Source: Trichostrongylus colubriformis
Lineage: Eukaryota; Nematoda; Chromadorea; Rhabditida; Trichostrongylidae
Length of the DNA: 64,000 nt
Reading direction: 5' to 3'
NCBI GenBank assembly: GCA_963978905.1
Contig: OZ022260.1
Span: 46,459,551 to 46,523,550, forward strand
The notes under the pieces are model-generated. The model worked only from the letters and a program-made list of their open reading frames with translations, was not told the origin of the DNA and searched no databases. Position 1 is the first letter of the stretch; each line of letters begins with the position of its first letter. Below are positions 12,381 to 23,301 of the stretch, one piece after another. The position numbers and the translations under genes were made by a program.

Positions 12381-15300
12381 GTATCAAAGTCTATGATCAT
12401 TTAATAAGGAAATGATTAAAAAACGGAAATTTTGTGGGGCAGGGAGAGCCCTACTGTATACACACGTAGACTTCGGAGGAAGCAAAGAGAGCGATGTAAA
12501 AAGAGGATGAGAGCTTAACGAATTTCTTGAAACAATTACTCGGTAGTTTCTATTGCATACTGCGATCCAATAACCCTCCATCCTGACCAAACTATCTTCA
12601 GGAAAATGCATAGAGAGAAAGATCAATTACGCAGCTGACACCGTATTATTATATTATGTATGTAGCTGCATGCGATTTCATCAAGAATACGTGCGTGGTA
12701 AGAAATAGGCCTAGCAAAATACTGATGGTAGGGTAAAAGCGTGAAGTGCTCCATGATCACCACTTCTGCACTTTCATTCAACTACGGATATCCGAGTGTA
12801 GTGGTAAAAAAAAACGTAAGCAAAAAATTATGACTCAAATAAGATTAAAGACAATTGCTACTGGATGTCATTATAGTGCAGTAGCGGATTCTTTCGCTCA
12901 ATAGGTGGAACTTCAGGGCCTCTGAAGACGACGATTCAGCCGAAAGTTAGGCCATTTGAATAAATGTTCCACCATTCAACCTCGAAAGTCACAACAATGT
13001 TCACGGCCAGAGTGGCCTTGTTTCAATGAGGCCAAGCGCAACGTCTTCCAAACATTTGGCGTCAATCAATCCTGGGATGTGCGCATTTCAGTTTCATTCA
13101 GAACCGTGGTGGTAAGTGAATGCGTTTTGCCTATACGTATAACGACTGACGGAGGCCAGCTGATGTACATGTCAATACTTTTATCCTACCCGGAATGTCC
13201 GACACATTCACCCACCCCTAAGGAATAGAAGGCGGTCAGGGTAGTGTTGCGGAATTCGATCCCAACACCATGTCAACGGAAATGCGCGTCACCTGTCACT
13301 ACACCACCTTCCCGCTCTAACCTTGAGATGAGAAAGAAGATGCAGAGCTCTGGATGTAGACAATTGCCCCTTTTGCAGGGCAGCTCGGGTACATCCAGCA
13401 CCGACTTTAACTGCTTCAATACTTCGTGGGCGACTGCAGCGAATGCCAGCAATTTCACTCTCAAAAAAAAGGAGCAAGTGGGGGAAAATGTCATGAAGTT
13501 GTTATCGATCCCAAGGCATGAATTATGTAAGAGGAGGAAAGTAAGACATTCCGAAGAAAACTAAATTGATCAATAACACATAGACTTTTCACGTTATAAG
13601 CATTTTTGACTAGCAATGTTACAGAAAACAGAAATTTTGAATATATGGGGTAACTATTGCTGTCCTTAGGGGTCAGAGTGAACAGTACCAATCGGGTTTT
13701 CTCCGCCAAACAAGGAGCAATTTCTCAAAGGTGAGCTGAGCAGCTACAGCTTATAAAAGTTTTCTGTGCTCAGCGTCTTGGGCATGTCACCTTGGAAAGA
13801 GTAGGGACAGAGCCAAATGCCTCTTCCTCACAGCACCCCCCCCCCCCCCCCCGCCAAGGTGTGCTCAAAACGAGCTTTCATCAGAAACCTGAAGTTCAAA
13901 ACTTCTAACCTGCACATCATATTTATTAATAATGTATGGAGCGTCCAATCGACGCTGTCACCTGCATTTCGGAATGCTTTATGCAGGCTACCCCTATTCG
14001 TAATCGTGGCAGCATGTGAATGCGATTTGGTCAACACAATGTCTGCAGCGGTCCCGCCTACCAAAAGAATGCTTCCTGTCCTTCAAGGCAAGTCTCCGTA
14101 CGAATTCTTCGACCAATGAGGGCCAGAAGATTTGGTTGGCTGAAGCGAGCACTGATCCATGTTCCCATTCAGGGAATATGATAGTAGGAACGGGGTGGCT
14201 TGTCACAACACCATTATATAGATGTTACAAGACAAAAGAGTACCATAGTCATTTCATGTGAAGGATGTTTCGCTTAATGTTCCTAGTTTCGTTTCGCTAT
14301 GTGATTAATTTCATTCCAATAAGAAATCATTGCATTTTCGGGCAACCAGCTTGACCGGTTATAGGAGCCGAGAAAGGACATCCAGGGAAATACTTGCACT
14401 TTCAACGTGAAAAATGAAACGGGTTATCAGAAACACTGTGAAAGAAGTATAGAAGGCATGAACGCGAAGAAGCCTACATGGAACCCGAAGAACGTTCGAA
14501 AACGTAAACATAAAAGCGGTACCACGAACCAGGACCACCGAGTGGACGTGAAAATGCAGAATTTTTCAGCCATTATGCTAAACCGCTTAACTGTTTCAGC
14601 GGCGGACATGTGTACGAGAGCTCCATTGACAGCAGCCAAAACGGCTGAAAACTAATCTGCGTGAAATAAAAAACTACCGTTCAGCCTAGGACGGGCGAGC
14701 AGAGTGTTTTTGCAGCTACGGAAGTGTAAGCAAGGGCCAGGCCTTTCTCAGGCTTGCGCAAATCGAATTCGCCCGAGTTTGGTAACACCTTCACGTGTTA
14801 ATGTGAAATGAGCGTATAAAATTACATTTAAATATTGCGATCAAAATCTGGGCTTCGTTAATGGTAGCTCTACATATGACGGAATGCACACATAAAGAGA
14901 CAGGGTGACTGGAAGACGTGGATGTTGAATGCACTGCAAGAAAGGTTATTCAATTCCCGACTGCAGAAAATGTAATCAATTTATCGCCATGAATTCTACA
15001 GGGAATGGGCTAAAACCAGGGGCGCCTGAAGAGGAGATTTGTTAAAATCAGAACGAAAAATTGAAAAGTGGCACAACAAATTATGAAAGCAAAATATTAA
15101 GAAAGAGAAATTAGAAACAGCGTGAAACTAGGTGGAAGGGCATATGAGAATGCATTATGCATCCTGGTTTCATTTACTTTTGCAATGACATTCGAATGCT
15201 ATGAATCACTTGCTGGGCCTGTATAGTATACGAACAGTGTGGGTATCAATTTGAGTGTTTTTGATAATTGCTGATTGGCGCCGCAGCCCGCGACGTGAAA

Positions 15301-16352
15301 GTTGTTACGGTATGGCTTATCCTCCCACGCAAGCTTATTACAGCTCATCAAACCTAGGAATGTGAGCCCAGTAAGCCTTGGAAAACACCGATCAAGGATT
15401 TTCTACCGTACCATGTTAGGATTGACCCCACTTGGCGCGCCACCAGCTTCACCCAAAAAGCTGCTAGGGAATCGCACGCAGGCACACATGCGCTTCTCAA
15501 TAAACGCCTTTGAATTTTTTTGTGGATGGTCATGAAAAATTAATGGAGATAAATACATAAAAAAAGATGCTCTTGCTCTATACACCTATCACATTTAGGG
15601 AACTACTTATAACTTTCTCTGAGAAGCCTCAAAAATTATTTTAATATTTGGACAAGCAACAGCTATCAGTGCACCATTGTGGATGATGAGAAGCAGTCGA
15701 TAACAATTATTCTGATCGAAAAGTGCTCTGAGAACAGCCTTCCCTGTTAGCCGTTAGTGGCGAACGTGTTGAATGGGACCTTCTCGGAACAAACTAGTTC
15801 ATAATTGATGAGGACTTGCACTCCTCCATCAAGTCTAGACTCTTGCCTCGAAAGAAGGCCACGAAAAATTTGTGGTATAGATAGGCTCAAGAAGGAAGGG
15901 GTTCAGCATTGGACGCGGCTGGTGTACCACAAAATATTGTCCGAATGTCCATCAACACATTTCTGGGGAACGTAAGCCTTGTAGGCGCTTTTTGGAAGAG
16001 CTGATAGCTGAATATATGAGATGGAGGGAACGCACATAAAAACCAAACTTCCGACACGCACGCCCTTCCTGCAAAGCCTGGCAGAAAGTACCATTTAAAG
16101 TCGATATAGAATACACCCATACTCCCAAAAAATATCTTAAAGCGAAAATGTAAAGACAAAACCAAGAAAGTTAATCCAGCAGTTCCTGCACTTCTACAAC
16201 AGCTCATCAAGTGAAAGAAGCAAAAGACGATGGTTCGAAATCGAGCGAGTAGTAGTAGTGCTTCGAAGAGGACATGACATCACAATATGCATCACTGAAA
16301 AAATTCGCAATAATAACAAATGAGTGTGAATCCACGCGAGAGCACATAACTA
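12381..16352. other. No gene recognised
   Basis: Contains the 17-C run and a good donor at 13110 (GTGGTG|GTAAGT) preceded by an open frame (VFQTFGVNQSWDVRISVSF) that might be an exon but is not recognised. Otherwise short frames only. Confidence 0.45.
13836..13852. repeat. Poly-C run (17)
   Basis: Seventeen consecutive C, the longest such run in the window. Confidence 0.95.
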
Positions 16353-16564
16353 TTAGTTGGTGCATAATTAATACGGCTTTTTACTATTTCGTTTTTCTGC
16401 AGTGAAAATTGACGTTTCGACGACTACCAATGGGAAGCAGTCCCTGACTGCGATGGTGAAGACGCTCCCGAAACAATCATTTAAATCCGTATTTGTTAAA
16501 TTTTATCATTGTTTTGCTAAATAAAATTGTGGAAAACAAATCGCATTAATTATGCACCAACCAA
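16353..16564. mobile_element. Mariner-type MITE (about 212 bp)
   Basis: The ends are inverted: TTAGTTGGTGCATAATTAAT on the left and, read from the other side, TTGGTTGGTGCATAATTAAT on the right. TA precedes the left end (16351-16352); the right flank (GTA) is slightly degenerate. No transposase text is visible inside. The terminal sequence is of the mariner type but distinct from copies A-C. Confidence 0.75.
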
Positions 16565-17204
16565 GTATGAATCGCAAACGAGAACAATGAATGATTCACA
16601 GTAGATGTAAAAACGAATAATGAATACGAGACGTAACACTGGCAAACATACAATCACATATCAGAGAGAAATAAAAAAAAGGCAGGAAATGAAATGAAAA
16701 CGTTGAAGATTTCCGCTATTAATTTTCAGAGATTGATATGATGTTCGAAGTGCTTTTTCCGGAGCCAACGTTTCGTCGATTTCGCTAGGGCAATTGTAAC
16801 ACTAGAATGGGTGAGCAGTATGTCAGGTGCGAAGTGTTGACATAACACCTTCGAAGCTTATCTAGTCATGTAAAGCTAAGGTTGTAGCTCGCATAAATCG
16901 CAGGGTCGTGCGCACATTCACTTGAGCGTGCTAGATTTCCTCCGCAACGCTGCTTCGTCACTAATCACAGGCTGTGCATTGCAGAGGGGAAATAGCAGGC
17001 TCAAGCGAGAGTCCACACGACGACATATGTGTTTCGCGCAAACGTACGAATCGCAATTTCGCAGAGTATAAACGCAGGCTAATGATGGAATGGTACGGAG
17101 TTAGAACCGGAGAGGAGATCTCATAATCATAAATGCGATTCGCGAAACCATTGTGTGAGGGCGGAATGGTATCGTGAACAGCATCTACGAAGATTAAATC
17201 TCTC

Positions 17205-17612
17205 AAAATTTGAAACAGAACTCATAAGATGGAAGGGATCATAACACAGCATAATGCAACGATGTAATGTTCGCTCATAAGCCTCTGCCCAAGACTTCTA
17301 ATGTTAACAAGTACAGCTTTTTGACAGTAAGAAGAAGAGCATACAGGATCAGAGATGCTATTACGGTACCATTCCGTGAGGACGGTTGAGATTGCGAACC
17401 AATCTCACGGGATAATGGGATCAAAAATCAAAGTACAGTATCGTGTGAGACTTCGATGTTTCCGATGTCCTCACATGGTCCCTTCTCTTGGATGCTGTGT
17501 ATACTACCATCTCGTAAAGTTGGTTGAAATTTCGCAATCCTACGGAATGGTTGGGATCAAAACACAGTATCATTTGAAACATGATGTTTCCAATGTTCTC
17601 ACCTGAGTCCAC
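17205..17612. repeat. Degenerate local repeat, about three units
   Basis: GGGATCA(A/T)AA..CACAG(T/C)AT..ATG(T/C)TT..AATGTTC(G/T)CTCA recurs near 17236, 17418 and 17550. Copies 17364-17483 and 17502-17612 align best; the first is weaker. Confidence 0.6.
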
Positions 17613-18017
17613 AGACCAGGTCGAACCCTGTCAACTAGCACACCCCAACCCACCCTACCCGAACTGTTTAGGGGCCACTAAGGAAAGAAGCAAGCGAACT
17701 CTACTAAATCGCTTTCGAACGCGATTTGCCAGACGTCGGAGAAGCTGACTTCTCTGAACTCTCCTCATAGACTAATGCTTATTCACCCGCATGCCAAAAA
17801 TTTGTGCTATGGTGGGTAGCAGAGAAGCTCAAAATGTAGCGGTATCTGAGGCTCACAACCTTTTCCTAGCACACTGCATTCAAAATACTTAACAAATATC
17901 ATTGCCTGATTGCGCTTTCTATGAATTTCTTCTTGAGTGAAGCAACAATTGTCTATGATTGCGGTTTCTATGAATTTCTAGGGTAGACAGTAGCACGCAG
18001 ACAAAAATGTCGAGCCG

Positions 18018-18197
18018 TTACTGGAATGTGTGGTCAGGAGCAAACTCCCAGTCATTCACAGTGCCAAGATCACCGTAGAGGACTACAATAGATTTTGTTT
18101 CATCTTGGAGCCGTAGCGAAAACCCAAGAGCAGTTTTCAGGGGCACGCTGGCCATACTCCCTTTCAGAGGGCTCTTAGATTTGGCTAAGCGCAAAAC
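18018..18197 (-). CDS. Unrecognised candidate terminal exon (about 59 aa)
   Basis: On the - strand a CATTTTGCAG acceptor (ending 18198) is followed by an open frame beginning VLRLAKSKSPLKGS and continuing VPLKTALGFSLRLQDETK, SIVVLYGDLGTVNDWEFAPD and HTFQ before TAA. The composition is convincingly protein-like, and phase 0 entry after the acceptor is consistent with a last exon. I do not recognise the family, and no polyadenylation signal is obvious just downstream. A further open stretch on the same strand (about 18280-18350, VPYVDQHLISSEEDFKLKD) might be a neighbouring exon but lacks a clear donor. Confidence 0.33.
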   Translation of the reverse strand, partial: VLRLAKSKSPLKGSMASVPLKTALGFSLRLQDETKSIVVLYGDLGTVNDWEFAPDHTFQ

Positions 18198-18203
18198 CTG
18201 CAA

Positions 18204-20886
18204 AATGAGGACTACACATTCAGCGACAGTACCTACTCGATATTCATTAGAAAGTCGAAAACGGATCAGAAGAGGCGCGGAGTAGCGTCTTTTAGTTTGA
18301 AATCTTCTTCAGAAGAGATCAGGTGTTGGTCAACATATGGAACACGCATTGGTCATTAACAGTAATTACATAACTTTCTGCGTCTCAGTCCTCTAAATTG
18401 TCAGTGAGCTCATCTACGGTTTATAAAAGATTGCAGCAGCTTTTTTCTAATAGCAGGTATTGGTCACAAAAGCTACACCACACATTTTTCTCTGTTCACT
18501 CACATTGGCGATAGTGGGGTATGCTACTCAAACAAAACTGTAATGGCCCGTTCAGCAATAGACCCAGACGTGGTCGATCACATGAAAATTAACATGATGG
18601 TCGATTAGAAATAGACTTATAAACATCATGGCTCCTTCTTGCGATGTAAGAGCGATTCAATGCTTTTTAAGATTATCGAAAGGGGAAATTAACAGAATGG
18701 GTGCAAAGTAGCGAGCAAGCGCATTTCATCCGACCCACAAAGCACTGAATGGAGGAATGGACTATTCGTAGGGATTAATGAAGCGTACGTAACTCAATAC
18801 GTTCGAGGAATCAGCGAACGATTATCGTCTTCAAATGCCCTTTAAAATTTCGAAGGCAAATCCCATCACATGGTCTGCTTAGCATAGGTAGATATTTGGA
18901 GATGTGACACGTTGGATTATGGTAATCACTGTGTTCTGTAGTTGCTGCGCAATACATTTACTAGAGAAGGTACGGAATATTCAGGCCCAATTCTGTTTTC
19001 TTGTCTATCTATTTCAAGTGCGACTTTTCATTTTTCCAAAATATTTTCGCAATTTTACTGAAAGCCTGACGCTATGCGCTTACAAAACCTCCAGTCCTCT
19101 TACTTCATATGACTGTGGCCATGAAAAAGGAAAGAACTGATAGGATTTTTCAGATCGTTTAAGGAAAAAAGTGTTTAGGATTGCTTTCCGTCCGACTTAT
19201 CCAAAAAAAGCTTTCGCTTTTTTGATGATGTGAGTCCTACTCGTATCCCTTCTGACGCAAGTGAGGATTAGCAAGGCATTAGGTGAAGACTCAAAGAGTG
19301 GCCAGTGTCACATAGATTTTCTAGTAAAGAAATTCTCGAATACTGCTTTCAGGAACGGCTCCAAAGGCAGCAAATGTGCGAATCCGGCCAAATCATTTAT
19401 TTCGACCTTTGACTTTGAGCGGTGAAATATTCATCATTCGCCCACTACATCACCACTGTAATTCGAATGTATTCCGACAGGAGTAGGATATGACACGTAT
19501 CACTGTTACCTCTCACCACCATTCATCATCCACCGTTTGGAATGGGGCGCGGATCGAGGGAGTCGGCCAAATACCGAAAGAATTGTTGAACTCAGCTTGG
19601 ACACGACTTTGCGAGGGTGAGGGGCTCCATACCTAATCTTTTTGAACCCTGTCGTTCTTGCAAATCAGGCTTTCCTTCTCGCCGGGCTTCTCGGATATCC
19701 GATTTACTTCCAATAATTTGTCACTCATTCTAATTTCAGTTGGGGAACTAGCCAGGGGTGAGCTTCAGCAAGCGAATCAGCCAAACATCTAATATGATTT
19801 CCTGCCAAGGGGCTGATCAAATACGGTTCCTTCAGAGGTTCTAGACCTGCGCTGAGCCCTAATCGAAAATGTCACTGTTACTGTGATTATGGGCTGAGAC
19901 GCAGTAGGCCAGGTAAAACCTGTCCCTTCACCTGCACCATCCGCGAACTCAGTCTCACCCGAGCTTATCAAGCCTTCCATCGTTATTTTTAGAATGATTG
20001 GTGTTTGATGGATGGATGGAGGCATCCAGCTGAAGTCGACTGGAAGTGGACGCACGTCATGCAGGAAAGCCAGGCATCACAATTGACTCCACGAAGAGCT
20101 CAGTACGGGTGCACTGCAAAAAAGTAGATATGCACCAAACTAGCGCCTGTAGACACCGTAAGGGTAAATTTTGCTCTGGTTGTCGTTTTCAAATTCTCAC
20201 AATGCCAAATTCTTCTATTACCTATGTTCATATTCAATTTGTATAGCTTAAGGGCTGCGAAGTTCCGCGCAAAAAAATGAGAATCCGGCTGAGCAGAGCT
20301 CTTCGAAGTGGGCAGACGGGGTGGGGCGTCCGAGTAAGTGTAAGCACAAGAAAACTAAGGAGGAAAGAAACAAAGCGACGACGATCACGTGATCAGAGAC
20401 GCAGAGAAGCGAATCAACACTGGGCGAAGAAGTCCGAGATGCCGAGATGCACTCTAGTACCTACTGCTATTCAAAGGCTGTTCGGCGGGAATTCATACGA
20501 GTCGCTCGCTCTCTTCTAATTTTTCGATTTCTGTTTTGGAACGAAGAAAGTTTTTCGGTTCCTTATGTGTTCTTGCTCAATAGGTGTACTTCATAAAGTG
20601 ATCTGGAAATGAATTACTAGAATCATGGAATTCAGCGGTCTATTTCTTCAAAGCAACAAGACGGTATGCTGCTCACGCAGCCCCTCCCCCTCCTCCCCAC
20701 TCCCCCTCCAGACGCCATATGTCAAATAAAACGGTCAGGTTTAGCCGGGGCCACACTTATTATTGAGTGTACGCCATACTTTTTCCCTGTGGAGCATTTT
20801 GTAATCGCATTTAATTGATTGTATCGTCTACATATAAAACGCACGCTGTTGTGAAATATTGGTTTTTGATAAAGAAAATCTGGCAT
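18204..20886. other. No gene recognised
   Basis: Single-copy-looking sequence between the 18-kb candidate exon and the cytidine deaminase exon. Open frames at 19789-20055 (-) and 20277-20519 (+) show no family features. Confidence 0.45.
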
Positions 20887-21264
20887 TTATTCGCAGACTT
20901 CTTGTTCGCCTTCCTTGTTTTCCTCATCGTGGGTTTCAAGGGCTGCCGGTGCAAAAGCCTTTAGCAGTATGTAGGTCCACAAGGTCTGCCTCACCTATGT
21001 TGCCATTTTTCGAAGATCCCATGAGAATTCTGCAATCGTCGAATTCTATCAGAAGTTGTCGACACATTCCACACGGTGTATCAGGTTCCTCGAATACGGT
21101 AACAACAGCTATGGTTTTAAATTTGCGATATCCTTTTGAAAGAGCGGTTGTGATAGCATTCCGTTCAGCACAGATTGTATCACCGTAAGATGCATTCTCG
21201 CAGTTGGCTCCAACCATTTCTGTGTTATGGAGCGTCAAAATAGCAGCACCAACTGGGAAATTTG
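20887..21264 (-). pseudogene. cdd: Cytidine deaminase, 3' exon with C-terminal frame break
   Basis: The - strand encodes most of a homotetrameric-type cytidine deaminase (cytidine/deoxycytidine to uridine, pyrimidine salvage, Zn-dependent). The exon opens at 21264 after an ATTCAG acceptor and reads ANFPVGAAI, then NCENASYGDTICAERNAI (first zinc Cys plus catalytic Glu in CAE), then PCGMCRQLLIEF (the other two zinc cysteines). All catalytic residues are present. The open frame continues upstream to 21448, but that part lacks the usual AYxPYS lead-in and is probably intron; no upstream exon was recognised. Near 20955 the frame ends in the non-family tail GFCTGSP and stops at 20936. The neighbouring frame reads LLKAFAPAAL, the expected conserved C-terminus, and runs to TAA at 20887-20889. 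A one-base indel (mutation or sequence error) is the simplest reading; a real gene with an error and a young pseudogene are both possible. Confidence 0.82.
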
Positions 21265-21448
21265 CTGAATTTGATAGAACGATCTGAGACAGAAGTGCAT
21301 GAGTCGTCAGTCGACAGGTCTTCAAATCCGGTTTTGAACGCAACATGGAACAAGGACAATAACGAAAATGGGAAATGGCAAGAGCAAATGCCAGCTGGCG
21401 GTGAATATGAAACCACGATGAAAGAGAACTATGTATCTTGAATCCCAA

Positions 21449-22342
21449 GTAAACTCATCAATAGCATTTTTACGACTAACATGTGATGACTGTGCCCCCT
21501 GAATGACTCATTGCGGCGAATGAAAGGAGAAGTTCTAGTTTTTCACTCCAAATTCATAAAGATTCGTCACACAGGAAGAAGACTGCCCTTCCGTCGCTGT
21601 GGCAAAACACGTGAAGTTCACTTATCTGCTACCAAATGTATCGACAAGTTAAAGAAATAACAAGAAATCAGGAGACACAGAAATAAATGGAAAGCCGGAA
21701 TCCAAATTAAAAACGAGAATTCACGAAGCAGTCAATGATTAAATGAGCAATGGATGGTTCCGCTATCTTACTCCTTCTTATTGCTCGAACCAGTACTCGT
21801 TATTCAATAGTAATGACACGCACCCATTACGGAAATAATAAGCGGCTTAGAAATCCTCTCCTTATTCATCCGCTTAGGGTGAGAATCCACCTGGATATTG
21901 TTTTTGCATAAAAAGCTAATAAAAGCTTTTCATAGCTGTGAAGCTGATGAGGAATGGTTGAGTGGATGAGTAGGTAAGTGGCGAGTGTGGGAGCAACTTA
22001 TAGAGAAGAGGAATTAAGCACAAATGGAATTTTTAGCTAACTTTTGCTGGCAGCAGCACAGAGGGGGTCCACACGCCAGCAGAGCGAAAGATTGAGTATA
22101 GATCTCGCTCTATTCCCATGTGATATCCCCCGCACTCGACTTTCAAGATAACCGTGGAGGCTTTTGGAAGCCTGTGGTTCCTTCGAATTGCTTACAAGCA
22201 TTTAAATCGGTGCTTTTCCCTCGGATGAATTAAGGTTACTAGAGAGACAGAAGATTACACTGATAGGTAAATCTTGTTCTCCAAAACTTGGTGCAACCGC
22301 AGTCGTTCTTGCCATTCGACATCTTCGTGAGCCGTGCAATAA
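21449..22342. other. No exon recognised upstream of cytidine deaminase
   Basis: The missing 5' exon(s) of the deaminase should lie here or further right on the - strand. No AYxPYS-type coding text was found. Confidence 0.45.
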
Positions 22343-22795
22343 GTCTTAAAGGCACCGGGAGAGGAGCAGGGGAGGAAAGCCTTTTTGAAAACTATACGCT
22401 GTGATGTAACGTGTGAGCTCAGAAGAGATAATGTGCAGCTAAATTCGCGTTGAAAATGAGCCTATGGGGTGCTATCCCAATCCTAGCGCGCTTGATCCCG
22501 AACTGTACGCTTCAGTGGCCGAGTTGCCTACTGGTAGCTGGCGTAGAAGGCCCACGCCACTGTTATCTGATGTCACGTAAAGCCAATTTGATTCCATTCA
22601 TGATGATGTAAACACGACAACAACAAACAAGTAAAAATGAAATGTAGAATAAACGAAAGAGTTAGAAAAAAAGGTGTTCATGAAAAACAATGAATTACAC
22701 TCGCGTGTGCAACTGCGGCAACCGAACAAACTGCAAACGTTTATAATATGGCAATTCCCTTTCCGGCGTCTTTGAGGATTACGAATGTGCTACCC
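22343..22795. repeat. Dispersed repeat, two-copy family, copy 1
   Basis: Aligns with 33770-34200: both start (C/T)TTAAAGGCACYGGGAG, share CTCGCGTTGAAAA..., GGCCGAGTTGCCT and, further on, GTGTGCAA(C/T)TGC and GTCTTT(G/A)A(G/A)G. No coding capacity or clear termini. Confidence 0.65.
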
Positions 22796-22931
22796 AGAGC
22801 AATTAGTAAAATATGCAGGAATTGCTAAAAAGGTATTATGGTGATTCTGAAGCCGCATCTATGCGAGCTGATGAACAGATTCTTTTTAGCCTCCGTCTTT
22901 GAGGATTACGAATGTGCTACCCAGAGCAATC
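22768..22931. repeat. Direct repeat of about 36 bp, spaced 121 bp
   Basis: CGTCTTTGAGGATTACGAAT followed by GTGCTACCCAGAGCAAT occurs at about 22769 and again at about 22892, with no mismatch over this core. Confidence 0.88.
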
Positions 22932-23301
22932 ATTTTTAGCGTCACTTTGTTCAAAAATCCTTTCTCATTGAACAGATATGCATGCAAAACTTTACATTGC
23001 GACAAACGGTCTGATAACATCAAGTCTCTCTTGGCTATAAACATATTTTTCAATGCACCACACATCACGGGGACCAGTAAGCCTCAAGGTTCTTTGCACA
23101 TAAACAGGTTGTATGCCTCTACCGATGTTAGTTACCTAGGAGGGCTCAAGGCTCATCTTCAAGAGTAAAGTGCTGCAATGCGTACGCACGACAATAACGA
23201 GTAATCTATGATCACTAAACGGCAGGGAGATGTTGTTGAAAACGTTGGTCTACGAGCAACCAAACCATTTTGTGAATTAACTCTTTTTTATTTATTTCAA
23301 C

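Noticed and set aside
14590..14600. CTGTTTCA motifs (also on the - strand near 17205, 29466, 48985, 61397), as upstream signals of 21U-RNAs
   Set aside because: The count is only slightly above the chance expectation for an 8-mer in 64 kb and no surrounding pattern was seen.
21897..21965. CTGATGAGG strings considered as hammerhead ribozyme cores (also near 1903)
   Set aside because: No matching GAAA strand and stems in the right places.
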